Assembly: GCF_026278345.1 (NCBI RefSeq)
Contig: NZ_CP111085.1
Coordinates: 2,120,001 to 2,184,000, forward strand
Reading direction: 5' to 3'
Length of the DNA: 64,000 nt
Source of the DNA: Tellurirhabdus rosea
Lineage (GTDB): Bacteria; Bacteroidota; Bacteroidia; Cytophagales; Spirosomataceae
Shown here: positions 35,073 through 43,751 of the stretch, in pieces
How the letters are laid out: every line of letters begins with the position of its first letter
How positions within the stretch are numbered: the stretch's first letter is position 1
Program-made: the position numbers and the translations under genes
The notes under the pieces: model-generated
What the model was told of the DNA's origin: nothing
The model's database searches: none
Seen by the model: only the letters and a program-made list of their open reading frames with translations

Positions 35073-35675
35073 CTACAGGCCGGTAAGCTTGATTTTACCC
35101 CGCTGGAGTTCGATTCTGCCGTCGATTTCCAGCTTTTTCAGCAGGCGGGAAACCACCTCCCGGGCGGTGCCCAGTTCGTCGGCGAGTTGCTGGTGGGTCA
35201 GGTAAAGAATGGCCGAACCCGAATGGGCGGCGTGTTTCCGAAGGGCTTCGACCAGCCGTTCGTCCACCTTCCGAAAGGCGATCTCGTTGACCGTCTGCAA
35301 CAGTTCGTCCATCCGTTTCTGGTAGAGCGACAGCACAAACGCATTCCACGTCGGGTTGTGCAGAACCCAGTTTCTGGCCAGTTCGCGGTTGATGAATACG
35401 ACGTCTGTATTTTCCTCGGCCACGGCTTTTACGGTGCTGAGGGGTTCGCCGCTGAGCAGTGTGGCCACGCACGATTCGCCGGGGCGGAGGTAATACAGCA
35501 GCATTTCGCGGCCTTCGGAGTCTTCGGTCAGGATACGGATTGAGCCTTTCAGGACTACCGGAACAAACGGCATTGGGTCGCCGAGGCGCACGAGCGTTTC
35601 GCCTTCCGCAAAGGTGCGAAGCTGTCCGTGTTGTTTCAGCAGGGTACTGAGGTCTTGGGGCAGGGCGGTGGTCAT
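35073..35675 (-). CDS. Crp/Fnr family transcription regulator
   Basis: The 200-residue protein has an N-terminal cyclic-nucleotide-binding-like beta roll (about 20-115: LRTFAEGETLVRLGDPM, VLKGSIRIL, LYYLRPGESCVATLLSG) and a C-terminal winged helix with YLTHQQLADELGTAREVVSRLLKKLE. The recognition helix is intact. The PGESCVA loop has a Cys in the position where Crp has the phosphate-binding arginine segment, so cAMP binding is unlikely; a redox or sulfur signal is conceivable. It lies 100 bp upstream of the DUF2892-tauE-cstB operon on the same strand with a perfect TGTGA-N6-TCACA site in between. Role as activator of that operon is inferred. Confidence 0.9.
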   Translation of the reverse strand: MTTALPQDLSTLLKQHGQLRTFAEGETLVRLGDPMPFVPVVLKGSIRILTEDSEGREMLLYYLRPGESCVATLLSGEPLSTVKAVAEENTDVVFINRELARNWVLHNPTWNAFVLSLYQKRMDELLQTVNEIAFRKVDERLVEALRKHAAHSGSAILYLTHQQLADELGTAREVVSRLLKKLEIDGRIELQRGKIKLTGL

Positions 35676-35680
35676 GGGTA

Positions 35681-35729
35681 AAAAAATTTAGGGTTTACAG
35701 TCAGACGAGGCCGAACCATAAACCCTAAA
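35681..35729 (-). terminator. Intrinsic terminator of the amino acid permease gene
   Basis: TTTAGGGTTTA (35687-35697) and TAAACCCTAAA (35719-35729) form a perfect 11-bp stem. On the minus strand it is followed by a run of T (complement of the A-run 35681-35686). It lies 24 nt after the permease stop. The same word occurs in the 52.7 kb element. Confidence 0.8.
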
Positions 35730-35752
35730 CATAAACTCCAGCGTTAAATTGC

Positions 35753-37252
35753 TTACTCCGGCTTGTTCAGGTTACTGTGTCTCCGGCTATAGAGGAAGTA
35801 CACGATCAATCCCAGTCCACACCAGATCACGAACGAGATTTTCGTGTCGGTCCGCAGGTTGTACATCAGGTACAGGTTTGCGCAGATACCCAGCGTGGCG
35901 ATTACCGGCAGGGCGGGCGTTTTGTACGGCCGTTCGAGGTTCGGCTCGCGGACGCGCAATAGCCACACGGCACCGCAGATCATGGCAAAAGCCAGCAGGG
36001 TCCCTGAGCTGCAAAGTTCGGAAACCTTGTCAATCGGCGTCAGCGCCGCGACAATCGCAACGATGATTCCTACCAGAATGGTGCTCTTATACGGCGTTTT
36101 GAACGTCGGGTGAATGGAGGCGAACAGGCCCTTCGGCAGCAGACCGTCTTTGGCCATGCCCAGGAAGATCCGCGTCTGGCCCAGCATCATCACGAGCATT
36201 ACAGAGGTCAGACCGGCGATGGCCGCGATGGTGATGATGTACACGGCCCAGGTCAGCCCCTGGTCAGCAAATGCCTGTGCGACGGGAGCTTTGAGGTCAA
36301 GGTTGTCGAAGCGCACCATACCCGTCAGCACCAGCGAAACGAGGATGTACAGAACGGTACAGATGATGAGCGAAGCGATAATGGCGAATGGTACGTCCTT
36401 ACGCGGGTTGATCGCCTCACCGGCCTGGGTCGAAACGGCGTCAAAACCGATGTAGGCAAAGAACACGATGGATGCTGCCGTCACGATGCCGTTGAAGCCG
36501 TAGTGCTGCTGGCCGCTGTTGTCGATCACCGGCTCGGGGATGAACGGCGTCCAGTTGGCCGTGTCTACGTAAAAAGCGCCCACGATGATGACAAAAATCA
36601 CGGCGGCCACCTTCATAATCACGATCAGGTTGTTGGTGCTGGCGGCTTCCTTAATCCCTTTGACGAGGATGTAGGTAACGACGAGCACGATCAGGAAGGC
36701 CGGCAGGTTCATGGCAAAGGTGAACTCGGGAATGGCCTCCCCGGCCGCACGCAGCTTTTCGGCTTTTTCCTGGGCCGTTACCGGGTCATTCATCAGCCAG
36801 AGCGGCGGGTGAATGTTGAAGAGGTGCATCAGCTTTTCGAAATAGCCCGACCAGCTTACGGCAACCGTTGTGGCGCCCATCATGTATTCCAGAATAAGAT
36901 TCCAGCCGATCAGCCAGGCGAACAACTCGCCTACTGTACCATAGGAATAGGCATATGCGGAGCCTTCTACCGGCAGAATGGAGGCAAACTCGGCGTAGCA
37001 GAGCGCAGCGAACGTACAGGCAACACCGGCCAGAACAAACGAGAGCGCCAGCGCCGGACCTGCCCAGTCGTGGGCGGCAATCCCCGTCAGTACAAAAATC
37101 CCGCCCCCGATAACGGCCCCAATGCCCAGTGAGGTCAGCCCCCAACGGCTCAGGACGCGTTTTAGTTCGCTTTTTTTCATATCCGCTTCATAAGCGGACA
37201 GAGGCTTTTTACGCCAGACACTGGTGTCTCTTACTTGGGTCTTTGTTTCCAT
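35753..37252 (-). CDS. APC-superfamily amino acid permease
   Basis: The 499-residue protein has twelve or more hydrophobic segments and the APC signature in helix 1, SLGIGAVIGGGIFVLTG (about 38-54). GYAYSYGTVGELFAW-like helix 3, FFAYIGFDAVSTQAGEAINP and GQTRIFLGMAKDGLLP follow. This pattern is that of the cationic amino acid transporter branch (YhdG/CAT-like). It would take up or exchange an amino acid; the substrate is not known. It lies 166 bp downstream of secDF, separated by a tandem-word hairpin, and ends at a clear terminator. Confidence 0.88.
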   Translation of the reverse strand: METKTQVRDTSVWRKKPLSAYEADMKKSELKRVLSRWGLTSLGIGAVIGGGIFVLTGIAAHDWAGPALALSFVLAGVACTFAALCYAEFASILPVEGSAYAYSYGTVGELFAWLIGWNLILEYMMGATTVAVSWSGYFEKLMHLFNIHPPLWLMNDPVTAQEKAEKLRAAGEAIPEFTFAMNLPAFLIVLVVTYILVKGIKEAASTNNLIVIMKVAAVIFVIIVGAFYVDTANWTPFIPEPVIDNSGQQHYGFNGIVTAASIVFFAYIGFDAVSTQAGEAINPRKDVPFAIIASLIICTVLYILVSLVLTGMVRFDNLDLKAPVAQAFADQGLTWAVYIITIAAIAGLTSVMLVMMLGQTRIFLGMAKDGLLPKGLFASIHPTFKTPYKSTILVGIIVAIVAALTPIDKVSELCSSGTLLAFAMICGAVWLLRVREPNLERPYKTPALPVIATLGICANLYLMYNLRTDTKISFVIWCGLGLIVYFLYSRRHSNLNKPE

Positions 37253-37330
37253 GCAGGAAGTGTAATAAGGAGGTAAAGTGTACGTATAACGAAACAGCGT
37301 TTTGCGATTTTATGAGTAAGGTACGAAAAA

Positions 37331-37415
37331 AATGATTGATAGGTTGAATGATTGAATGACTGATTCAATGTGGCAAAGCCGGTCAATCATTCAATCACTC
37401 AACCTATCAATCATT
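37331..37415. repeat. Imperfect inverted repeat with the word AATGATTGATAGGTTGA behind secDF
   Basis: Left arm 37331-37360 and right arm 37382-37415 are reverse complements over about 25 nt with one mismatch; the right arm has one extra copy of the unit TCAATCA. It lies between secDF and the permease gene. The word AATGATTGATAGGTTGA is shared with the 57.6 kb inverted repeat. The element begins 3 nt before the secDF stop codon on the outgoing side. Confidence 0.8.
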
Positions 37416-37417
37416 CC

Positions 37418-40390
37418 TTATGCCTTCGCAGGCTTCGCGCCTTTCACGACTTCCGGCGTTACCGGCGTCTCATTGTCCTGGTCGCGGCTCAGGGCATCGA
37501 CCACGATGGGCGTCGCGACGAACAGGGACGAGTACGTACCGACAATAACCCCGATCAGCATCGCGAACGAGAAGCCCCGGATGGTTTCGCCGCCGAAGAT
37601 GAACAGCACGATCAGCACCAGCATCGTCGAGATACCCGTCACGGCCGTACGGCTCAGCGTCGAGTTCAGGGCGTTGTTGATGATGGTCGGGATGCTTTCC
37701 TTCTTGCCCTTGTTTTCGTTCAGATACTCCCGAACGCGGTCAAAGACAACGACGGTGTCGTTCATCGAATAACCCATGATCGTCAGCAGGGCACCCACAA
37801 ATGCCTGGTCAATATCGAGCGAGAACGGCAGGAACCCGTTTCCGATGGAGAAGATAGCCAGAATCACGAGAACGTCGTGGAACAGGGCCACCACGGCACC
37901 GTAGCCGAAAGCGAGTTTCTTAAACCGGATCAGGATGTAGCCAAACACCACCGCAACCGCCAGCAGAATCGACCAGCCGGCCGAGTAGATCAGGTCGTTG
38001 GCAATCGTCGGACCTACTTTCTGCGAGCTTTCGATAGAGCCTTTGTTGCCCGTCACTTTGGCAAGACCGGAATTGATTTTTGATTCCGCCTGCTTGTCGG
38101 CCTCCGGAGAGGTTTCCTCGGCCAGATAGCTCGTCGTAACGCGCACCTGGTTCGATCCCCCGTAGGTTTTCACTTCCGGAGCCTGGCCCAGTTCCTGCGT
38201 CAGAGCTTCGCGCACGTCGTCGGTGCTGACGGTCTGTTCAAAACGAACCACATACGAGCGGCCACCTTTGAAGTCAACGCCCAGCCCGAAGCCTTTGATC
38301 AGGACAGAAACAATCCCGGCTCCGATGATGACGGACGAAATGGTATAGTACAGCTTGCGGCGCGAGACGAAATCGAAGGCCGAATCTTTGAAGAGGTTCT
38401 TCGACCAGGTCGAGCCGAACGCCAGCGTTTTGCCGTTTTTCACGTACGATTCGAGGATGATCCGCGTAATGAAAATGGCCGCAAACAGGGACGTCAGAAT
38501 ACCGATGACCAGCGTCGTGGCAAAGCCCAGGATCAGACCCGTACCGAAGATGAACAGGATCACACCCGTCAGCAACGTCGTTACGTTGGAGTCGATGATG
38601 GACGAATACGCGTTGCTGAAACCGTCCGAAATGGCCTGCTTGAACGGCTTGCCCAGCGCCAGCTCTTCCTTGATCCGTTCGAAAATCAGAACGTTGGCGT
38701 CAACGGCCATACCGATCGTCAGGACGATACCGGCAATACCCGGCATGGTGAGTACCGCACCCAGCGAGGCCATGACGCCCATCAGGAAGAACAGGTTCAC
38801 AAACAGGGCCAAATCGGCAATGAAACCGGCCGTGCCGTAGTAGAGCACCACGAACACCAGTACGATCGCCAGACCGACCAGCGACGACATTACCCCGGCG
38901 TTGACCGCCTCAGAACCCAGCGTAGCACCAACAACCGCTTCTTCCACAATGTTGGTCGGGGCGGGCAGTTTACCGGCTTTCAGGACGTTGGACATGTCCT
39001 TCGTTTCTTCCACCGTAAAGTTACCCGTGATGCTCGAAGAGCCGTTCGGAATTTCGTTCTGCACGGTCGGAGCCGTGTACACGTAGTTGTCGAGAATGAT
39101 CGCTACCGGACGACCAATATTGTTGGCCGTCAGCGTACGCCATTTGCGGGCACCTTCGGCGTTCATGCGCATCGTCACTTCCGGACGGCCGCGGTCGTCG
39201 TAGTCGCTGGACGCGTCCACGATCACGTCGCCTTCCAGCGGAGCCCTGGCACCCGGCTTGCGGATAAAGTACAGCGGCAGAATTTCCTTGCCGTCGGTTC
39301 CGGCCATCGGCTTGCGATCCCAGGTGATGGCGGCATCCGCCGGGAACATGGCTCTAACTTCCGGACGATTCAGGATTTCGTTGGCACGGCCCGTATCTTT
39401 CAGGAAAACGCCAAGCTGGTTCTGCGAAATGGGCACGAACAGCTGCGTCAAAGCGGCATTCTGGGCGGCCTGAGCCGTGGTATCGTTCTTGGCCGAATCG
39501 CCTTTGGCAATCTGGTTGCGCTGAGCCAGCTGGGCTTCGAGGCTGGAAGCTCCTTTTTTGGCGGTATCGGCAGCAGCCGTCGCCGGCGTCGCTTTGGCGG
39601 CCGCTTTACGGGTGGCTTCTTCCTGCACCAGGTACGCGCCCAGCTGGTCGAGGCCCGCCGCTACGTCGTTCAGCAGGTAAACTTCCGCAAATTCCAGTTT
39701 GGCCGCTCCGGACAGCAGGCGGCGCACCCGCTCGGGGTTGTCTACGCCCGGCAGTTCGATCAGGATGCGGTTGGTGCCCGGCAGACGCTGGATGTTCGGG
39801 TTGGCAACGCCGAATTTATCGACACGCGCCTGAATGATCTGGAAAGCCCGGCCGATGGCTCCTTCGACTTCCTGATTCAGCATCTGGCGCACTTCCGCGT
39901 CGGACGACTGGCGGCTGATGCGACCCCGGTTGGCGCTGTTGGCAAACACATCGGCCAGGCGCGAACCCGGCGCGGAGTCCTTGTAAGCGTCGATGAACAG
40001 GTCCACGTAGCTCGACTGGCTCGTCTTCGAGGCGGTGCTGGCTTTGCGGAGGGCATCGTTCAGCTTGGGGTCACGCGACCCACCGGCCAGACCCCGCACG
40101 ATGTCGGCCGGAGCCACTTCGAGCACTACGTGCATCCCGCCCTGGAGGTCAAGACCCAGACCCAGTTCGCGCTCGGTCACTTCTTTCAGCGTGCTACCGA
40201 GGTAAACGGGCTCTTTCCAGAGCGAATCAATATACCGCTGCTGCCGGGTGAAGTCCACTTTCCCGTTGACGGAGGCGTAATTTTCGGCGTCCTGCTTGAT
40301 GCTGCGGGACACGAACGTAAACGACAGGAAGTAAATGCAGATGGCTGCGATTACCCCGGTCAGGATTACTATTCCGGTTTTGTTTTGCAT
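37418..40390 (-). CDS. secDF: Fused protein translocase subunit SecDF
   Basis: SecDF uses the proton gradient to pull secreted proteins through SecYEG. The 990-residue protein is the single-chain fusion usual in Bacteroidota. The SecD half has LGLDLQGGMHVVLEV near residue 75, a long periplasmic P1 domain with an Ala/Lys-rich insert (about 260-300), and VDANVLIFERIKEEL. The SecF half starts near residue 670 with GLGVDFKGGRSYVVRF and ends with YSMNDTVVVFDRVREYL. All four signature motifs are intact. The C-terminal tail is rich in Pro/Lys. It is followed by the hairpin at 37331-37415. Confidence 0.96.
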   Translation of the reverse strand: MQNKTGIVILTGVIAAICIYFLSFTFVSRSIKQDAENYASVNGKVDFTRQQRYIDSLWKEPVYLGSTLKEVTERELGLGLDLQGGMHVVLEVAPADIVRGLAGGSRDPKLNDALRKASTASKTSQSSYVDLFIDAYKDSAPGSRLADVFANSANRGRISRQSSDAEVRQMLNQEVEGAIGRAFQIIQARVDKFGVANPNIQRLPGTNRILIELPGVDNPERVRRLLSGAAKLEFAEVYLLNDVAAGLDQLGAYLVQEEATRKAAAKATPATAAADTAKKGASSLEAQLAQRNQIAKGDSAKNDTTAQAAQNAALTQLFVPISQNQLGVFLKDTGRANEILNRPEVRAMFPADAAITWDRKPMAGTDGKEILPLYFIRKPGARAPLEGDVIVDASSDYDDRGRPEVTMRMNAEGARKWRTLTANNIGRPVAIILDNYVYTAPTVQNEIPNGSSSITGNFTVEETKDMSNVLKAGKLPAPTNIVEEAVVGATLGSEAVNAGVMSSLVGLAIVLVFVVLYYGTAGFIADLALFVNLFFLMGVMASLGAVLTMPGIAGIVLTIGMAVDANVLIFERIKEELALGKPFKQAISDGFSNAYSSIIDSNVTTLLTGVILFIFGTGLILGFATTLVIGILTSLFAAIFITRIILESYVKNGKTLAFGSTWSKNLFKDSAFDFVSRRKLYYTISSVIIGAGIVSVLIKGFGLGVDFKGGRSYVVRFEQTVSTDDVREALTQELGQAPEVKTYGGSNQVRVTTSYLAEETSPEADKQAESKINSGLAKVTGNKGSIESSQKVGPTIANDLIYSAGWSILLAVAVVFGYILIRFKKLAFGYGAVVALFHDVLVILAIFSIGNGFLPFSLDIDQAFVGALLTIMGYSMNDTVVVFDRVREYLNENKGKKESIPTIINNALNSTLSRTAVTGISTMLVLIVLFIFGGETIRGFSFAMLIGVIVGTYSSLFVATPIVVDALSRDQDNETPVTPEVVKGAKPAKA

Positions 40391-40539
40391 AAATGTACCA
40401 CGGACGTTAGCCCGTGAAGATTTAAATAAAATAGAATGTAAAAAGCAGTGCCTGTAGGCAGAAACCTATCAGTACGAAATGGAAGTGATGAAAGGAGAAT
40501 GCGGGCTTCAGCCGCGGCGGCGAGCCGCCCGTGATTCCG

Positions 40540-40911
40540 TTAGGGCGCGTTGGCGGCAATATGATGCCCGAAAACGTGTCGGAAGTACGAGAAATAGAAG
40601 TACGGAACCTCGAACGCCCGCGTGATTTTGGGCTGCTCGGGCACAAGAAGCTGCACGACCGGAGGAAGCAGGTACACGGCCTGCGCAAAGTCGAACGACG
40701 CGGCGGGCGTGACGACGGCCTCGAAGCTGGCGCCCTTGACAATCGTTTCCGGCATCTGGACCGGCTTGCCCGCTTTCTGTTCCTTGGCAACAACCGGTTT
40801 GGCAACCGCCCCGGCGCCCGTCAGTGCCGGACCGCCCGCCGCCAGCAGCAGGAGCAGACCCGTCAGAAACAGGCTCAGATAACGGATTATGTCGGACGGC
40901 CGTTGCTTCAT
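40540..40911 (-). CDS. Small hypothetical exported or membrane-anchored protein
   Basis: The 123-residue protein has one strong hydrophobic segment at residues 11-30 (YLSLFLTGLLLLLAAGG pattern). An Ala/Lys/Pro-rich segment and the end FEVPYFYFSYFRHVFGHHIA follow. No family is recognised. Start ATG 40911 is the only good one. It lies 149 bp upstream of secDF on the same strand, with a GC-rich stem (GGCGGC-GA-GCCGCC, 40516-40529) shortly after its stop that may end its transcript. Confidence 0.6.
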   Translation of the reverse strand: MKQRPSDIIRYLSLFLTGLLLLLAAGGPALTGAGAVAKPVVAKEQKAGKPVQMPETIVKGASFEAVVTPAASFDFAQAVYLLPPVVQLLVPEQPKITRAFEVPYFYFSYFRHVFGHHIAANAP

Positions 40912-41058
40912 GGATTTATTTTAGAGTTTGCGAATTTCGTACAAATTCTCCAGCAAAACAAGTCATTTCCCAAACAGGTTTCCGCGTCCGGGCTCTTTTG
41001 CCCAGCTTTAATGAGGTCTTAATGAAACAACTTCCCGTTAAGCCAAAAGACCTTCTAT

Positions 41059-41088
41059 TTTGTTTACATACCAATTGACGTAACTTTC
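41059..41088 (+). promoter_or_regulatory. Predicted promoter of nadC
   Basis: TTTG (41059-41062), an 18-nt spacer and TAACTTTC (41081-41088, one mismatch from TAnnTTTG) lie 17 nt before the nadC ATG. Confidence 0.5.
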
Positions 41089-41105
41089 GCCGCAAATTTT
41101 TTGAC

Positions 41106-41945
41106 ATGACCTTACAGGAATTCATAAAACTCGCGCTGGCCGAGGACATCGGGGATGGCGACCATACCTCTCTGTCCACCATTCCGGCCGATGCCCGGCG
41201 CCGGGCCCGTCTGCTTGTCAAACAGGACGGCCTGCTGGCGGGCGTCGAAGTGGCGCAGGCCATCTTTCAGGAAGTGGACCCGACGTTTGAGGTGCACGTT
41301 TACAAACACGACGGCGACACCATTCACTACGGCGACATTGTGCTGACCGTCAGCGGCAACGCCCGGAACATCCTCACCGCCGAGCGCCTGGTGCTGAACT
41401 GCATGCAGCGCATGAGCGGCATCGCCACGCACACCCACGCGATGGTCGCCCTGCTGGAAGGCACGAAATGCAAACTGCTCGATACCCGCAAAACAACGCC
41501 GAACTTCCGCATCTGCGAGAAAATGGCGACCCGGATCGGCGGCGCGGTCAATCACCGGTTCGGGCTGTACGACATGATCCTGATCAAGGACAATCATATC
41601 GACTACGCCGGCGGCATCGAAGCGGCGGTTTCGCAGGCCGTACAATACCTGCAGGAGACGGGTCGTTCCCTGGAAATCGAGGTCGAGACGCGCAACCGGG
41701 CCGAAGTGGAGGAACTGCTGCGCATCGGACAGGGCCACGTCAGCCGGATTCTGCTCGACAACTTCCGCCCCACCGAGCTGGAGGAAATGGTCGAACTCAT
41801 CGACGGGCGGCTGGTGACGGAAGCCTCGGGGGGCATCAACGAACATAACCTGCGCGAATACGCCGTCACGGGGGTGGATTACATTTCGTCCGGCGCGCTG
41901 ACGCACCAGGTCAAGAGTCTGGATTTAAGTTTGAAAGCGTATTGA
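41106..41945 (+). CDS. nadC: Nicotinate-nucleotide pyrophosphorylase (carboxylating)
   Basis: NadC converts quinolinate and PRPP to nicotinate mononucleotide. The 279-residue protein has the family motifs ALAEDIGDGDHTS, LNCMQRMSGIATHT, LDTRKTTPNFRICEK, GGAVNHRFGLYDMILIKDNHI, EVETRN and the closing VDYISSGALTH. All PRPP- and quinolinate-binding residues that I can recognise are present. It is the first gene of a NAD-synthesis cluster, nadC-nadA-(toxin-antitoxin)-nadB, all on the plus strand. A 163-bp gap with a hairpin element separates it from nadA. Confidence 0.96.
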   Translation: MTLQEFIKLALAEDIGDGDHTSLSTIPADARRRARLLVKQDGLLAGVEVAQAIFQEVDPTFEVHVYKHDGDTIHYGDIVLTVSGNARNILTAERLVLNCMQRMSGIATHTHAMVALLEGTKCKLLDTRKTTPNFRICEKMATRIGGAVNHRFGLYDMILIKDNHIDYAGGIEAAVSQAVQYLQETGRSLEIEVETRNRAEVEELLRIGQGHVSRILLDNFRPTELEEMVELIDGRLVTEASGGINEHNLREYAVTGVDYISSGALTHQVKSLDLSLKAY

Positions 41946-41950
41946 TTTTT

Positions 41951-42070
41951 AACCACAGAGTTGCACGGAGTTTTGGCACCGCAGCGGCGGGCCGCAGAGG
42001 ATCACAGAGTTTAATTAAAAATAAAAACTCCGTGCAACTCTGCGTCACAACTCCGCGCAACTCTGTGGTT
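41951..42070. repeat. Hairpin element with the words CACAGAGTTGCACGGAGTTT between nadC and nadA
   Basis: Left arm 41951-41974 (starts AACCACAGAGTTGCACGG) has two right-hand partners: 42024-42044, exact over most of its length, and 42047-42070, with one mismatch. So two alternative stems are possible. The interior holds ACCGCAGCGGCGGGCCGC (41979-41996), which is the same 18-mer, but for one base, as part of the 23.5 kb element (23543-23560). Confidence 0.8.
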
Positions 42071-42109
42071 GGTTTAAGATTTTTTGCCACCATTTTTTGT
42101 TACTAAAAC

Positions 42110-43114
42110 ATGGCAACAATTCCTATCAGTTTAGAAGACGAAGTGCGGCAGATCGGCTACGTCAGCCGCTCGACGCCGAAAGATAAACAAGTGTTGATGG
42201 ACGAAATCCTGCGGATGAAAGAAGAGAAGAACGCCGTGATCCTCGCCCACTATTACGTCGATGGCGACATCCAGGACCTGGCCGACTACATCGGCGACAG
42301 CCTGGGCCTCTCGCAGCAGGCCGCCGCGACCGACGCCGACATGATCGTGTTCTGCGGCGTGCACTTCATGGGTGAAACGGCCAAGATCCTTTCGCCCGAA
42401 AAGAAAGTCGTCATCCCGGATACGAACGCGGGCTGCTCGCTGGCCGATTCGGCTCCGGCGGACCAGTTTGCGGCCTTCAAGGCGAAGTACCCGGACCACA
42501 TGGTGCTGTCGTACATCAACTGCTCGGCGGAAATCAAGGCGCTGTCGGACATCATCGTGACCTCGTCCAACGCGCTAAAAATTGTGGAAAGCCTGCCTGC
42601 CGAGCAGAAGATCATCTTCGCCCCGGATGCGAACCTCGGCCGGTTCATCATCAACAAGACGGGCCGCGACATGGTGCTCTGGGACGGGGCCTGCATCGTG
42701 CACATCGACATTTCGCAGGAGAAACTGACGGCCCTGCGGCAGAAATACCCGGAAGCCAAATTCATTGCCCACCCCGAATGCCAGGAACATATCCTGAGCC
42801 AGGCGGACTATGTCGGCTCCACGACGGCCCTGCTGAAATACGTGGTCGATCAGCCGGACGAAGTATTCATCGTCGGGACGGAAGCCGGCATTCTCCACAA
42901 GATGCGGCAGGCCGTTCCGCATAAGAAGATCATTCCGGCCCCGGCCTCGGAGAACAACACCTGCGCCTGCTCGGAATGCCCGTACATGAAGATGAATACG
43001 CTCGAAAAGCTGTATAATTGCCTGTACTACGAGCTGCCGGAAATTCAGGTGCCCGAGGACGTGCGGCTGAAGGCTGAGGCCTCGGTGCTCCGGATGCTGG
43101 AGTTGAGTAAGTAA
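42110..43114 (+). CDS. nadA: Quinolinate synthase A
   Basis: NadA condenses iminoaspartate with dihydroxyacetone phosphate to quinolinate on a [4Fe-4S] cluster. The 334-residue protein has [24 protein letters not shown] near residue 38, [49 protein letters not shown] and GTEAGILH. The cluster cysteines can be seen in FCGVHF, HPECQE and the closing [13 protein letters not shown]. Length and order are those of the usual enzyme. It works with NadB, whose gene is displaced by the inserted toxin-antitoxin pair. Confidence 0.96.
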   Translation: MATIPISLEDEVRQIGYVSRSTPKDKQVLMDEILRMKEEKNAVILAHYYVDGDIQDLADYIGDSLGLSQQAAATDADMIVFCGVHFMGETAKILSPEKKVVIPDTNAGCSLADSAPADQFAAFKAKYPDHMVLSYINCSAEIKALSDIIVTSSNALKIVESLPAEQKIIFAPDANLGRFIINKTGRDMVLWDGACIVHIDISQEKLTALRQKYPEAKFIAHPECQEHILSQADYVGSTTALLKYVVDQPDEVFIVGTEAGILHKMRQAVPHKKIIPAPASENNTCACSECPYMKMNTLEKLYNCLYYELPEIQVPEDVRLKAEASVLRMLELSK

Positions 43115-43124
43115 TAAATCAGAA

Positions 43125-43352
43125 ATGGGCATGGAATTGACCGTTCAGATTGGCTTTGAACAACTGGTGCGAGCCGTGAAGCAACTCTCCGCCGAAGAAA
43201 AGCGTACGCTGCAAAGCGTTTTGCAGGAAGAAACTGCTCTTGTTCGGCCATCAAAAGAGCGGCAGTTTGGCACCATGAAAGGTCTGGTGGTTTATATGGC
43301 CGATGATTTGACGCCCCACTGGATGACTTCAACGAGTACATGTAGCGCATGA
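43125..43352 (+). pseudogene. Antitoxin gene (DUF2281-like) with a C-terminal frameshift
   Basis: The 75-codon frame encodes a helical N-terminus (GFEQLVRAVKQLSAEEKRTLQSVL) and the linker RQFGTMKGLVVYMADD, typical of small VapB-side antitoxins. In the relatives the protein ends with a toxin-binding tail of the form DDFDAPLDDFNEYM. Here the frame after MADD reads LTPHWMTSTSTCSA. If one base is added in the T-run near 43307-43309, the DNA reads DDFDAPLDDFNEYM with stop TAG at 43343-43345, 3 nt before the toxin ATG. So one base has been lost in the genome or in the assembly. The toxin partner follows directly. Confidence 0.75.
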
Positions 43353-43735
43353 ATTATCTGTTGGACACCCACGTACTGCTCTGGCTATTAAACGATGAAA
43401 CGCAGATTCCCGACGCGACTCTTCATGCCTTAAAGCAGCCGGAGAATGCGTTGTTTTTCAGCATTGTCAGTTTGTGGGAGATCGCCATCAAAAAAAGCCT
43501 GGGCAAACTTTCCCTGACCCATTCCGTACAGGATGTGGAAAGAGAGTTGCTCAGGCTTTCTATTGTTGCAATACCCATCCAGGGAAATCACATTTCGTAT
43601 CTTGAAACCTTACCTTTTCACCACCGGAACCCGTTCGACAGAATGTTGATTGCGCAGGCTATGACTGAGAATCTGACCCTCGTAAGCAAAGATTCCGTTT
43701 TTCCGACGTATGCCGCGCCGGTTCAGTGGTTTTAA
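43349..43735 (+). CDS. PIN-domain toxin (VapC-like RNase)
   Basis: The 128-residue protein is a PIN-domain ribonuclease. Acidic active-site residues are Asp6 (LLDTHVLLW), Glu44 (SLWEIAIKK), Asp97 (NPFDRMLIAQA) and Asp115 (SKDSVF). The length and the HxxPFDRMLIAQA motif are typical of VapC toxins paired with DUF2281-like antitoxins. All catalytic residues are present, so the toxin should be active. It overlaps the extended antitoxin frame by 4 nt and lies 16 bp before nadB. The pair interrupts the nadA-nadB order. Confidence 0.88.
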   Translation: MNYLLDTHVLLWLLNDETQIPDATLHALKQPENALFFSIVSLWEIAIKKSLGKLSLTHSVQDVERELLRLSIVAIPIQGNHISYLETLPFHHRNPFDRMLIAQAMTENLTLVSKDSVFPTYAAPVQWF

Positions 43736-43751
43736 ATGACTACCAGGTAGT

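Noticed and set aside
36110-37132. A long plus-strand frame over the amino acid permease gene
   Set aside because: It is very rich in His, Arg and Asp with no hydrophobic core; the permease on the other strand has clear APC motifs.
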